Source: Sphingomonas sp. dw_22
GTDB taxonomy: Bacteria; Pseudomonadota; Alphaproteobacteria; Sphingomonadales; Sphingomonadaceae
Assembly (NCBI RefSeq): GCF_018449795.1
Contig: NZ_JAAVVE010000044.1
Location: forward strand, 1-35,540
Direction of reading: 5' to 3'
DNA: 35,540 nucleotides
Shown here one piece after another: positions 24,745-33,177 of the stretch. The notes under the pieces were generated by a model. That model was not told where the DNA came from. It saw only the letters and a program-made list of their open reading frames with translations, and ran no database searches. The translations under genes were made by a program, and so were the position numbers. Position 1 is the first letter of the stretch. Every line of letters begins with the position of its first letter.

Positions 24745-25266
24745 ATGCGCCTGTTCCTGCTGCTGGCGATGTTCGTTGCGACGCCGGCCTTCGCCCAGGA
24801 TCGCGTCGGCATTCCCACCGGGAGCGGCAATGGCGGCAATCCGATCGGGCAGAGCACCACGGCCCAGCCCGCCGCCACGGTGATCGTCGAGCCGGTGGCG
24901 ATGATGATCGCCGCCTTCGATACGGACGGCGATGCCAAGGTGACGCGCGCCGAGTTCGACGCGGGGCTGCGCCACAGCTTCGACAGCATCGATACCGCCA
25001 AGTCCGGATCGATCGGCTATATCGCCTTTTCCGACTGGTCCGAACGCTGGCTGGGGGACCGCAACACCCTGCCCAGCCCGTTCGAGGTCGATCGCGACGG
25101 CGACAACAGGATCAGCTTCGCCGAGCTGGCCGAGCGCTTCGACCTGCTCTTCACGCGCTTCGACGCCAACAAGGACGGCGTGCTGGTGCGCAGCGAGCTG
25201 GTGACGATCCGGCCGCAGATGTTCAGCCCCGGCATGGGGCGCGGAAAGCGCGGCCGCGGCAATTGA
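24745..25266 (+). CDS. secreted EF-hand calcium-binding protein
   Basis: A 173-residue protein with a Sec leader (residues 1-18, TPAFAQ) and two EF-hand pairs. The loops are DTDGDAKVTRAEF (59-71), a degenerate DTAKSGSIGYIAF (83-95), DRDGDNRISFAEL (116-128) and DANKDGVLVRSEL (140-152). Three loops keep the Asp/Asn ligands and final Glu; the second lacks some. The C-terminal tail is Gly/Arg/Lys-rich. It probably binds Ca2+ in the periplasm, with unknown target. AAAGGAC lies before the ATG; the queA stop is 14 nt upstream, so it shares that transcript. Confidence 0.88.
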   Translation: MRLFLLLAMFVATPAFAQDRVGIPTGSGNGGNPIGQSTTAQPAATVIVEPVAMMIAAFDTDGDAKVTRAEFDAGLRHSFDSIDTAKSGSIGYIAFSDWSERWLGDRNTLPSPFEVDRDGDNRISFAELAERFDLLFTRFDANKDGVLVRSELVTIRPQMFSPGMGRGKRGRGN

Positions 25267-25309
25267 TGTCCTAGCATCTCATGCGCGAGCCCGGCTAAGA
25301 GCAAGGCGA

Positions 25310-26251
25310 ATGGCCGCGCATCACGATCACGACCACGATCACCATCATTCGCACGCGCACGCCCATGCGCCGGCGGATTTCGGCCGCGCGTTCGCGATCG
25401 GCACCCTGCTCAACATCGCCTTCGTCGCGGTGGAAGGGGGCGCGGGGCTATGGACCGGCTCGGTGGCGCTGCTCGCCGATGCGGGGCACAATCTCTCCGA
25501 CGTGCTGGGGCTGCTGATCGCCTGGGGCGGGGCCGAGCTCGCCAAGCGGCCGGTGAGCAAGCGCTTCACCTATGGCCTGCGCGGTTCCTCGATCCTGGCG
25601 GCGCTCGCCAACGCGCTGCTGCTGCTGGTCGCGGTGGGCGCGATCGCGCTGGAGGCATTCCAGCGGCTCTTCGATCCGCACGTGGTGGCGGGCGTGCCGG
25701 TGATGGCGGTCGCGGCGGTGGGGATCGTCGTCAACCTGTCGACCGCCTTGCTGTTCGCCAGCGGGCGCAAGCACGACATCAACATCCGCGGCGCCTATCT
25801 CCACATGGCGGCCGATGCCGGCGTCTCGGCGGCGGTGGTGGTGGCGGGCGCGCTGATCTATTTCACCGGGACCGCCTGGATCGATCCGGCGATCAGCCTG
25901 GTGGTGGTCGCGGTGATCCTGTGGAGCACCTGGGGGCTGCTCAAGGAATCGATCACCATGGCGCTCCAGGCGGTGCCGCAGCGGATCGATGCCGATGCGG
26001 TGGAGGCCACGCTGGCGGCGCTCCCGGGCGTCGAGCGCGTCCACGATCTCCACATCTGGCCGATGAGCACGACCGAGGCCGCGCTGACCGCGCATCTGGT
26101 GATGCCCGGCGGCCATCCGGGCGACTCCTTCCTCAGCGATCTCCAGCACCGGCTGGCGCACGACTTCCGGATCGATCATACGACGGTGCAGATCGAATTG
26201 GGCGACGGGGCGGAGTGCCGGATGCATGGCAATGGAGCGGGGCATGGCTGA
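25310..26251 (+). CDS. CDF-family zinc/divalent cation efflux transporter
   Basis: A 313-residue cation diffusion facilitator with six helices. A His-rich cytosolic N-terminus (HHDHDHDHHHSHAHAHAH) is followed by helices with the metal-site motifs ADAGHNLSD (helix II) and HMAADAGVS (helix V). A cytosolic C-terminal domain (about 215-300) has VHDLHIWPMSTTEAALTAHLV, which matches ZitB/CzcD. It exports Zn2+ (perhaps Co2+ or Cd2+) by proton antiport. The last 8 bases overlap the next gene's chosen start, so translation is probably coupled. Confidence 0.94.
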   Translation: MAAHHDHDHDHHHSHAHAHAPADFGRAFAIGTLLNIAFVAVEGGAGLWTGSVALLADAGHNLSDVLGLLIAWGGAELAKRPVSKRFTYGLRGSSILAALANALLLLVAVGAIALEAFQRLFDPHVVAGVPVMAVAAVGIVVNLSTALLFASGRKHDINIRGAYLHMAADAGVSAAVVVAGALIYFTGTAWIDPAISLVVVAVILWSTWGLLKESITMALQAVPQRIDADAVEATLAALPGVERVHDLHIWPMSTTEAALTAHLVMPGGHPGDSFLSDLQHRLAHDFRIDHTTVQIELGDGAECRMHGNGAGHG

Positions 26252-26909
26252 GGCGGCGCGTATCTCGCCGCCTGCGCCGATCCGGCTGGTGATCTTCGAC
26301 TTCGACGGGACGCTTTCGGACAGCGGCGACTGGTTCCTCTCGGTGGTCGATCAGCTTGCCAGCCGCTTCCGGTTCCGCACCGTGAAGGACGGCGAAGTCG
26401 AGATGCTGCGCCACAAGAGCTCGCGCGAGGTGATCGAATATCTCGGCATCTCGCGCTGGAAGCTGCCCTTCATCGCCCGGCACCTGCGCAACCTGGTGGG
26501 CCGCAACGCGCATGAGATCGAGCTGTTTCCGGGCACGCCGGACCTGCTCGAGCAACTGGCGGCGACGGGGGTGAAGATCGCGCTGGTCACCTCCAATGCC
26601 GAGGCCAATGCGCGGAAGATCCTGGGGCCGGAACATGCCGCGCGGATCGATTTCTATGCCTGCGGCTCCTCGCTGTTCGGCAAGGCGCCCAAATTCCGCC
26701 GGGTGCTGAAGAAGATGGGCATCACCGCCGCCCACACGCTGGCGATCGGCGACGAAACGCGCGACATCGATGCGGCGCGCGAAGTGGGGATGCGCGCGGG
26801 ATCGGTGCTATGGGGCTATGCCAGCGAGGAAGTGCTGACCGCGCTGGGGCCGGACGCGCTGTTCCGCACGCCGCAGGACATCCTCGAATTCGTCGCGGCG
26901 CATCGCTGA
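26244..26909 (+). CDS. HAD-superfamily phosphatase
   Basis: A 221-residue HAD hydrolase. The DFDGT motif (Asp19, Asp21) opens the core, an alpha-helical cap follows (about 30-90), then the TSN motif (VTSN), a Lys in FGKAPKF, and the acidic motif IGDETRDIDAA. It cleaves a phosphate from a small metabolite or nucleic-acid end in the cytosol; the closest look is phosphoglycolate-phosphatase-like, but the substrate cannot be assigned. The ATG at 26244 has GGAG 6 nt upstream and overlaps the transporter stop; an ATG at 26226 is also open. The next gene starts 2 nt after the stop. Confidence 0.85.
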   Translation: MAEAARISPPAPIRLVIFDFDGTLSDSGDWFLSVVDQLASRFRFRTVKDGEVEMLRHKSSREVIEYLGISRWKLPFIARHLRNLVGRNAHEIELFPGTPDLLEQLAATGVKIALVTSNAEANARKILGPEHAARIDFYACGSSLFGKAPKFRRVLKKMGITAAHTLAIGDETRDIDAAREVGMRAGSVLWGYASEEVLTALGPDALFRTPQDILEFVAAHR

Positions 26910-26911
26910 CC

Positions 26912-27733
26912 ATGGTCGCGGCGAACCAGGCCCGAGGTTTCGACGCCGATGTGGTGCGCACGATCCAGGGTCGGCTCGACGCCATCCTCCGGGACGATCG
27001 CGTCGCGATCCCGTTCGCGGTGGAAAGCGGCAGCCGGGCATGGGGCTTCCCCTCGCCCGACAGCGATTATGATTGCCGCTTCGTCTTCGTGCGCGCCCGC
27101 GACGACTATCTGACGCCTTGGCCGCGCCGCGACGTGATCGAGACGCCGCTCGACGCCCTGCTCGATGTGAACGGCTGGGAACTGGGCAAGTTCGTCAAGC
27201 TGATGCTCAAGGGCAATGCGGTGGCGATCGAATGGCTGCAATCGCCGATCCGCTATCGCGACGACGAGGATTTTCGCGCCGCCTTGCTCGATCTCGCGGA
27301 CCGCTATGCCGCCCGCGACGCGATCCGCCGCCATTATCTCCATCTGGGCGAGGGCCAGTGGCGGCGCTTTTCCGGCGAAACCGCGCCGGGGAAGAAGCTC
27401 TTCTACGTGCTGCGTCCCGCGGCGGCGCTCCGTTGGCTGCGGCTCCATGCGGATGCGCGCGTCGCACCGATGGATTTCCCCACCCTGCTCGCCCAAGCCG
27501 AACCGCCCGCCGATCTGACCGAAACGGTCGCACGGCTCATCAAGGCCAAGGCCACGACGCGCGAACTGGGCACGATCGAAACCCCCGCACCCGTCCGCGC
27601 CTTTGTGGAGGCCGAGTTCGCGGAAGCCCGGCGCTCGCTGGAAGATGCGCCGCCCACCCGACTGAGCTCCACGGCCAAGGCGGCGGCGGAGGCGACGTTC
27701 CGCGCGCTGCTAAGCCGATACGCCCCCGCCTGA
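26912..27733 (+). CDS. RlaP-type (PF10127) predicted nucleotidyltransferase
   Basis: A 273-residue protein with the minimal DNA-polymerase-beta-like nucleotidyltransferase motif ESGSRAWGFPSPDSDYDCRFVFV (Gly40-Ser41 and Asp52/Asp54), and the later segments GKFVKLMLKGNAVAIEWLQSP and YVLRPAAALRWL. This pattern fits the RlaP/YcgL-like family, which is linked to RNA repair in other bacteria. The expected activity is transfer of a nucleotide to an RNA or protein end. Two nt separate it from the HAD phosphatase, and translation is likely coupled. It lies between queA and tgt. No RNA ligase gene is in the window, so the RNA-repair link is inference. Confidence 0.82.
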   Translation: MVAANQARGFDADVVRTIQGRLDAILRDDRVAIPFAVESGSRAWGFPSPDSDYDCRFVFVRARDDYLTPWPRRDVIETPLDALLDVNGWELGKFVKLMLKGNAVAIEWLQSPIRYRDDEDFRAALLDLADRYAARDAIRRHYLHLGEGQWRRFSGETAPGKKLFYVLRPAAALRWLRLHADARVAPMDFPTLLAQAEPPADLTETVARLIKAKATTRELGTIETPAPVRAFVEAEFAEARRSLEDAPPTRLSSTAKAAAEATFRALLSRYAPA

Positions 27734-27734
27734 T

Positions 27735-28058
27735 TCAGCCCAGATGCACCGCCAGCCACACGGTGGCGCGGTCCTTCGTGGTCCAGGTGACCCAGTGTTT
27801 CTGCCCGGCCGCGATCCAGACATGATCGCCGGGGCTCAGGCGCACCTCGTCCGAATCCTCGATGCGCAGCCCCGCCGCGCCTTCGAGCAGGAGCACCCAT
27901 TCGTCCGTGTCCTGCACCATCGGCCCGGCCTCGGGCGTCGCCTGGCCGTGCGAGACGATGCGCTCGATGCGGATTCCGGGCCGGGTGAGGATTTCGGTGA
28001 AGACCTCGTCGCGCCCCGCATCCGGGAGCGCCGTCAGGAGATTGCCCAGCTTCGTCAT
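27735..28058 (-). CDS. small cupin-domain protein
   Basis: A 107-residue single-domain cupin: VSHGQATPE and DEWVLLLEGAAGLRI form the first motif, LSPGDHVWIAAGQKHWVTW the second. His residues that could bind a metal are only partly conserved. The family covers many enzymes and sensors of small ligands, so I assign no substrate. It is the only minus-strand gene between queA and tgt, and converges with the nucleotidyltransferase gene, whose stop is 1 nt away. The start at 28058 has GGGATGGGG before it and is divergent from tgt, with 49 bp between. Confidence 0.8.
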   Translation of the reverse strand: MTKLGNLLTALPDAGRDEVFTEILTRPGIRIERIVSHGQATPEAGPMVQDTDEWVLLLEGAAGLRIEDSDEVRLSPGDHVWIAAGQKHWVTWTTKDRATVWLAVHLG

Positions 28059-28107
28059 GACCCCATCCCTCGACTCGCCGCCGCCGACACGGCAAAGGGC
28101 GAGCCCC

Positions 28108-29247
28108 ATGCCAACGATACCGCCCCGCTTCCAGTTCACCATAGACGCCACCGACGGCAAGGCCCGGCTCGGCCGCATCGCCATGCGCCGCGGCGAGATC
28201 CGCACGCCCGCCTTCATGCCGGTGGGCACCGCCGCCACCGTCAAGGCGATGAAGCCGCAGGACGTCCGCGCCTCCGGCGCCGACATCATCCTGGGCAACA
28301 CCTATCACCTGATGCTGCGCCCCGGCGCCGAGCGCGTCCACCGGCTGGGGGGGCTGCACAAGTTCATGGCCTGGGACCGGCCGATCCTCACCGATTCGGG
28401 CGGATATCAGGTGATGAGCCTGTCCGAGCTGACCAAGCGCAGCGAGGAAGGCGTCGCGTTCAAATCGCATCTCGACGGATCGAAGCATCTGCTCTCGCCC
28501 GAACGCTCGATGGAGATCCAGCGGCTGCTGGGATCGGACATCGTCATGGCGTTCGACGAGCTGGTGCCGACCACCTCGACGCGCGAGGTGCAGGCAAAGG
28601 CGATGGAGCGATCGATGCGCTGGGCGAAGCGCAGCCGCGACGGCTTCGATTCGGGCGGCGAGCATGCCGGGAATGCCGCGCTGTTCGGCATCCAGCAGGG
28701 CGCGCTCGACGAAGGGCTGCGCAAGGCGAGCGCCGATGCGCTGAAGGATATCGGCTTCGACGGCTATGCCGTAGGCGGGCTCGCGGTGGGCGAAGGCCAG
28801 GAGGCGATGTTCGGCGTGCTCGATTATGCGCCGGGCCAGCTCGACGCGCAAAAGCCGCGCTACCTGATGGGCGTGGGCAAGCCCGACGACATCGTCGGCG
28901 CGGTCGAGCGCGGCATCGACATGTTCGATTGCGTGCTCCCCACCCGATCGGGCCGCACCGGCCAGGCGTTCACGCGGCAAGGCCCGATCAACATCCGGAA
29001 TGCGAAGTTCGGCGAGGACCAGGGGCCGCTCGACCCGACATGCTCCTGCCCCGTCTGTGCCACCTGGAGCCGCGCCTATCTTCACCATCTGGTGCGCGCG
29101 GGCGAGATCCTGGGCGCGATGCTGATGACCGAGCATAATCTGTGGTTCTACCAGGAGCTGATGGCGGACCTGCGCGCGGCGATCGGCGAAGGGCGGCTCA
29201 CGGCATTCGCCAACGACTTCCGGGTGCGCTACCACCGAAGCGAATGA
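28108..29247 (+). CDS. tgt: queuine tRNA-ribosyltransferase (tRNA-guanine transglycosylase)
   Basis: A 379-residue TGT with all catalytic parts: Asp96 in LTDSGGYQVMS (general acid/base), FGIQQGALDEGLR, GYAVGGLAVGE, nucleophile Asp274 in MFDCVLPTRSGRTGQ, and the zinc ligands Cys312, Cys314, Cys317 and His343 with the spacing of Zymomonas Tgt. It exchanges guanine-34 of GUN-anticodon tRNAs for preQ1. ATG 28108 is preceded by AAAGGGCGAG; the frame extends far upstream, but that part is antisense to the cupin and not coding. Its stop overlaps the next gene (ATGA). Confidence 0.97.
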   Translation: MPTIPPRFQFTIDATDGKARLGRIAMRRGEIRTPAFMPVGTAATVKAMKPQDVRASGADIILGNTYHLMLRPGAERVHRLGGLHKFMAWDRPILTDSGGYQVMSLSELTKRSEEGVAFKSHLDGSKHLLSPERSMEIQRLLGSDIVMAFDELVPTTSTREVQAKAMERSMRWAKRSRDGFDSGGEHAGNAALFGIQQGALDEGLRKASADALKDIGFDGYAVGGLAVGEGQEAMFGVLDYAPGQLDAQKPRYLMGVGKPDDIVGAVERGIDMFDCVLPTRSGRTGQAFTRQGPINIRNAKFGEDQGPLDPTCSCPVCATWSRAYLHHLVRAGEILGAMLMTEHNLWFYQELMADLRAAIGEGRLTAFANDFRVRYHRSE

Positions 29248-29660
29248 TGCCGCTCGCGCCCGATTTTCTCGTCACCCTCGCCACCCAGATCGGCGGGGTC
29301 AGCGCGTTTCTCGGCGGCTTCGCGGCGACCTTCCTGGCGATGTTCCTGACGCTCGGGCATGAATCGCGGGCGGCGACGATCGCGATCACCGCGTCCGCGA
29401 TCGCTTCGGTCGCCTTCATCGTCGCCGTTGTCGCCACCACGGCGCTGATCGCCCTGCTCCATCCGCATGCCCCCGCCGGCTCCGCGGCATCGACGGGATC
29501 CTCGCAGATGTTGATGGGGCTGAGCTTCCTCACCGGCATGCTCGCGCTGCTCGTGAGCCTGGGCGCCAGCGGCTGGACCCGATCGCGCGCCACAGGCTGG
29601 ACGACGAGCGCCGTCGCCGCGATCGGCGTGGTGCTCACGCTGCTGCTGGTGTTCGCCTGA
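29244..29660 (+). CDS. four-helix membrane protein of unknown function
   Basis: A 138-residue protein, almost all hydrophobic, with helices near residues 10-36, 42-68, 90-108 and 118-137 and a short His/Pro/Ser-rich loop (about 72-85). I recognise no family. It overlaps the tgt stop in ATGA, the typical sign of translational coupling; a second ATG follows directly. A role with queuosine base uptake or salvage is possible but speculative, since it lacks the features of the known queuosine-precursor transporters. Confidence 0.7.
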   Translation: MMPLAPDFLVTLATQIGGVSAFLGGFAATFLAMFLTLGHESRAATIAITASAIASVAFIVAVVATTALIALLHPHAPAGSAASTGSSQMLMGLSFLTGMLALLVSLGASGWTRSRATGWTTSAVAAIGVVLTLLLVFA

Positions 29661-29771
29661 TCCGCCGGAAATTACGTTAACCATCAAGTGTTTCGCTGCG
29701 GGACGGGACGAAATCCGTTGGCGCGGCGGTAACCCGAATCGGCTAGATGGAATGCCTTCTCTTGCGAGCGG

Positions 29772-30755
29772 GTGGGCGGTTTCTTGTTCTGGCGGCGATT
29801 CACGCAGATGCAGATGCGCGGACTGGCGGCGGCTGCGCTCGCCTCGCTGATCGGCGCCGGCTTCTCCGCCCAGGCATTGTCGCCCGCACCGGCCGCGCCC
29901 GAGTCCACCCCGACTCCGACCGGCTACGAGGCCGAGGATCATTTCCCCGGCGCCGCCGATTACACCGCGATCGCGGACGATGCGGCGATGACGCCCGGCA
30001 CCACCGGCACGATCGCGCTGCCGACAACGCCCGTGCCCCGGAACGCCGTGATCGATGCCTCGATCCAGGCCGCCAGGCCCTTCGCGCTGCGCGGCACCAC
30101 GCTCGACAAGGCGCGCGCGATCGAATGCCTGACCGATGCGATCTATTACGAGGCGGCGCGCGAGCCCGAGGACGGCCAGCGCGCGGTGGCGCAGGTGATC
30201 CTCAACCGGGTGCGGCATCCCGCCTTCCCGGCCACGGTGTGCGGGGTCGTCTATCAGGGATCGGAGAAGCATGGCTGCCAGTTCAGCTTCGCCTGTGACG
30301 GCGCGATGGCGCGCGGCCTCTCGCGCGATGCCTGGCTGCGGGTGCGGCGGATCGCCCTCGCGGCGCTGGGCGGCAGCGTCTTCGCGCCGGTGGGCGAGGC
30401 GACGCATTACCACACCTTCGCGGTCACCCCGGAATGGAGCCGCAGCCTGGTGATGACCGGCGTGTTCGGCGCGCATTTCTTCCATCGCTGGAAGGGCTGG
30501 TGGGGCACGGCGGCCGCGTTCAGCCAGGTCTATCGGGGCGGCGAGCCGCTGCCCGGGCCGCATACGAGCCTGGAGCCCCTGCCCCTCCCCCAGCCGACGC
30601 CCTTGCCGCTGGCAATGGCGACGCCCGCACCGCCGCCGGCCCGCGCGGCGATCCAGCCCGCTTATGCCGATAGCGGCGCGCCGGTCGCAGCCTATGCCGC
30701 CCCCGATTCGCAGATCCTCGACAAATGGAAGGACAGCGGCAAGCCGCTGCGCTGA
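29772..30755 (+). CDS. secreted SleB-type cell-wall hydrolase (Hydrolase_2)
   Basis: A 327-residue protein. A basic/aromatic N-terminus is followed by a hydrophobic helix (about 17-34) that may be a leader or anchor. A Pro/Thr-rich linker leads to the catalytic domain (about 115-245) with ECLTDAIYYEAAREPEDGQ (the Glu in YEAAREP is the expected catalytic acid), VILNRV, SEKHGCQFSFACDG and GEATHYHTF. A Pro-rich C-terminal tail follows. SleB-like enzymes cut peptidoglycan; in non-spore-formers they are thought to act in wall remodelling. The frame starts with GTG at 29772; ATGs at 29808 and 29814 also give a leader, so the start is uncertain. A terminator follows. Confidence 0.88.
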   Translation: MGGFLFWRRFTQMQMRGLAAAALASLIGAGFSAQALSPAPAAPESTPTPTGYEAEDHFPGAADYTAIADDAAMTPGTTGTIALPTTPVPRNAVIDASIQAARPFALRGTTLDKARAIECLTDAIYYEAAREPEDGQRAVAQVILNRVRHPAFPATVCGVVYQGSEKHGCQFSFACDGAMARGLSRDAWLRVRRIALAALGGSVFAPVGEATHYHTFAVTPEWSRSLVMTGVFGAHFFHRWKGWWGTAAAFSQVYRGGEPLPGPHTSLEPLPLPQPTPLPLAMATPAPPPARAAIQPAYADSGAPVAAYAAPDSQILDKWKDSGKPLR

Positions 30756-30763
30756 TACGGAAA

Positions 30764-30798
30764 CGGGCTCCGGCCTTGCGGCGGAGCCCGTCCTTGTT
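30764..30798 (+). terminator. rho-independent terminator of the sleB-like gene
   Basis: A 9-bp stem CGGGCTCCG / CGGAGCCCG (30764-30772 with 30782-30790) and the tail TCCTTGTT, 8 nt past the stop codon. Confidence 0.75.
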
Positions 30799-30816
30799 CA
30801 GCCGATCCTGAAGCGA

Positions 30817-31179
30817 TCAGCGGCGATGGCCGTTGCGGTCGTTCTTCTGGATGCGGACCTTGGCCGAGAGCGCATCGAAGCGGCGATCGAGGTCGCGGCG
30901 CTCGACCAGCGTCAGGCCGGGGCGCGAGCGGCGATACTGGGCCTCCAGACGCTCGAGCGAGTTGAACTCGCTGCGGAGCTGCGTCGCCTCGCGGCGGCTG
31001 AGCGCGCCCGAGCGGATGCCCTGGTTGATCTGCGCCTCGATCCGCGCCTGGCGGGCGTTGATGTTCTGCCAGCCGCCCTGCATCGCGCCATAAGCGGGCG
31101 CCGGGGCCGCGAAGGCGGTGGCGGGAACAGCGGCGGCGGCGATGCCCAGGCCGGCGATCAGCATTGCGAACTTCTTCAT
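30817..31179 (-). CDS. small secreted basic protein, unknown function
   Basis: A 120-residue protein with a clear Sec leader (MKKFAMLIAGLGIAAAAVPATAFA) and a mature part rich in Arg and Gln with heptad-like spacing (NARQARIEAQINQGIRSGALSRREATQLRSEF), which suggests a long helix, ending in a basic tail. I do not recognise a named family. It could bind nucleic acid or polysaccharide outside the membrane, but nothing in the sequence decides this. GAGGAG lies before the start. It stands alone, convergent with the cell-wall hydrolase. Confidence 0.8.
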   Translation of the reverse strand: MKKFAMLIAGLGIAAAAVPATAFAAPAPAYGAMQGGWQNINARQARIEAQINQGIRSGALSRREATQLRSEFNSLERLEAQYRRSRPGLTLVERRDLDRRFDALSAKVRIQKNDRNGHRR

Positions 31180-31368
31180 GGTGACACTCCTCTTTCAAAA
31201 ACCGGACCGTCCCTTGCGGTCGAATGTCTTTATGGGAGGGGCCTGTCTCGAAGTTGTGACGGCGGCCGCGCTTTAGTGTCACACTTTGTCGCAGGTGCGC
31301 GGGCTTCGTTCAGGAAGGTTAACGCGGGACCGGCATTTCCGCGAAACAGCGCGTAGCCGCAAAATCCC

Positions 31369-31400
31369 CCGTCACCCCGGCACTATGGCCGGGGTGACGG
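31369..31400. repeat. 13-bp palindrome CCGTCACCCCGGC / GCCGGGGTGACGG
   Basis: A perfect 13-bp stem with a 6-nt loop, downstream of recN's stop (31444). It shares the core CCGTCAyCCCGG and its partner with the element at 2252-2283; one base differs and is compensated in the other arm (CATCCCG/CGGGATG against CACCCCG/CGGGGTG). Confidence 0.8.
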
Positions 31401-31443
31401 AAGGAGCATCGGCGCAGACACCACTCCCAAGCACGCGGGCCGT

Positions 31444-33108
31444 TCAGGCCGGCTCCAGCAGCCGCTCGGCCTGGGCCCGCGCCTCGTCGGTGATCTGCGC
31501 GCCGGAGAGCATGCGAGCGATCTCCTCGCGGCGCTGGGCGGTGTCGAGCGGGGTGACGCCGGTGCGGGTGACGAAGCCGTCATGGCTCTTGGCGATCAGC
31601 AGGTGGCGGGCGCCGCGCGCCGCGACCTGGGGGCTGTGCGTCACCACCAGCACCTGCGCGGTATCGGCCAGCCGCGCGAGCCGCTCGCCGATCGCGCTCG
31701 CCACCGCGCCGCCGACGCCGCGATCGATCTCGTCGAAGATCAGCGTGCGTGCGCCGCCTTCCTCGGCCAGCGCGACTTTCAGCGCCAGGATGAAGCGCGA
31801 CAGCTCGCCGCCCGACGCGATCTTGATGAGCGGCGCGAAGGGCGCGCCGGGATTGGTCGAGACTTCGAACTCCACCCGGTCCATGCCGGCGGGCGACCAT
31901 TGCCCCGCATCGAGCGGCTCGACCACGGTGCGGAAACGCGCAGCGTCCAGCTTGAGCGGCTTCAATTCGGTCTCGACCGCGGCATCGAGGCGCGCCGCCG
32001 CCTGGGTCCGCGCAGCCGAAAGCGCACGCGCGGCCTCGCGATAGGCCCGGTGCGTCTCCTCCACGGCGAGCGCCAGCCGGGCGATGCCCTCGCCCGCGCT
32101 GGTCAGCCGCTCCAGCTTTCCGCCAAGCTCCTCCAGCAGCGCCGGCAATGCGTCGGGCTGGACGCGGTGCTTCCGCGCGATCCCGCGCAGCTCGAACAGC
32201 CGGGTCTCATCGGCCTCCAGCGCGGCGGGATCGAAGGCCAGCGCCTCCGCGGCGGCATCGACCCGCTCCTGCGCCTCGCCGCCTTCGGTAAGCGCGCGAT
32301 CGATCGCGGCCAGCGCCTCGCCCAGCGCCGAATGATCGTCGGCGATGCGCTCCAGGATGCGCGCGGCCTGGCGAAGCCGGGAGAGCCCCCCTTCCGAACC
32401 TTCGAGCAGATCGGCGATGCCCTGCAACTCGCCCGCGATCCGCTCGCCGCGCTGCATCGCGGCGCGACGCTCGGCAAGCGCCTCCTCCTCCCCCTCCTCA
32501 GGCGCGAGCGCCCGCAGTTCGGCGACGGCATGCTCCAGCCATTCGCGGTCGCGCTCGGCGCTGTCCTGCTCGGCGCGGGCGACGGCGAGCAATGCCTCCG
32601 CCTCGCGCCATGCCTTGTGGGCGATCGCCACCGGCCCCGCGTCGCAGCGCCCGAAGGCGTCGAGCAGCGTGCGGTGCCCGCGCGGATTGAGCAGCCCGCG
32701 ATCGTCATGCTGGCCGTGGATCTCCACGAGATGCGGCGCCAGCTCGCGCAGCAGCCCCGCCGATGCCGGCTGGTCGTTCAGGAAGGCGCGGCTGCCCCCG
32801 TCGGACTTGACGATGCGGCGAATCAGCAGCGGCTCGCCGGGCTCCAGCTCCAGCCCGTTCTGCGCGAAGAGGTTGGCGACGGCGCTGTCCTGCGCGGGCG
32901 GCTCGAAGCTCGCGGTCACCACCGCCTGCGTGGCGCCCTGGCGCACCAGCCCGCTCTCGCCGCGCGCGCCCAGCGCCAGCCCCAGCGCATCGAGCAGGAT
33001 CGACTTGCCCGCCCCGGTCTCGCCGGTGAGCACGCCCAGCCCCTTGCCGAACTCCAGGTCCAGCGCCTCGATCAGCACGACGTCACGGATGGCGAGCGCA
33101 GTCAGCAT
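31444..33108 (-). CDS. recN: DNA repair protein RecN
   Basis: A 554-residue SMC-like ATPase. The start MLTALAIRDVVLIEALDLEF leads to Walker A GETGAGKS (29-36). Long coiled-coil arms follow (about 150-370, rich in Ala, Glu and Arg), then the ABC signature SGGELSRFILALK and Walker B LIFDEIDRGVGG, with VTHSPQVAARG close to the end. RecN helps tether broken DNA ends in recombination repair. It follows bamD by 69 nt on the same strand. Confidence 0.96.
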   Translation of the reverse strand: MLTALAIRDVVLIEALDLEFGKGLGVLTGETGAGKSILLDALGLALGARGESGLVRQGATQAVVTASFEPPAQDSAVANLFAQNGLELEPGEPLLIRRIVKSDGGSRAFLNDQPASAGLLRELAPHLVEIHGQHDDRGLLNPRGHRTLLDAFGRCDAGPVAIAHKAWREAEALLAVARAEQDSAERDREWLEHAVAELRALAPEEGEEEALAERRAAMQRGERIAGELQGIADLLEGSEGGLSRLRQAARILERIADDHSALGEALAAIDRALTEGGEAQERVDAAAEALAFDPAALEADETRLFELRGIARKHRVQPDALPALLEELGGKLERLTSAGEGIARLALAVEETHRAYREAARALSAARTQAAARLDAAVETELKPLKLDAARFRTVVEPLDAGQWSPAGMDRVEFEVSTNPGAPFAPLIKIASGGELSRFILALKVALAEEGGARTLIFDEIDRGVGGAVASAIGERLARLADTAQVLVVTHSPQVAARGARHLLIAKSHDGFVTRTGVTPLDTAQRREEIARMLSGAQITDEARAQAERLLEPA

Positions 33109-33141
33109 GCGCGCGCTATATTGCAGGAACGGAGAAGGAAC

Positions 33142-33163
33142 GGAAGCGCAAGCGAGCGCTTCC
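33142..33163 (-). terminator. hairpin between bamD and recN
   Basis: A perfect 8-bp stem GGAAGCGC / GCGCTTCC with a 6-nt loop; read on the minus strand it is followed by CGTTCCTTC, a weak U tract. It may reduce read-through from bamD into recN. Confidence 0.5.
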
Positions 33164-33177
33164 TTTTCCGATTGGGC

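Noticed and set aside
31180..31443. Possible small RNA or gene between the small secreted protein and recN
   Set aside because: Only the 13-bp palindrome is visible; no promoter plus terminator pair and no plausible small protein.
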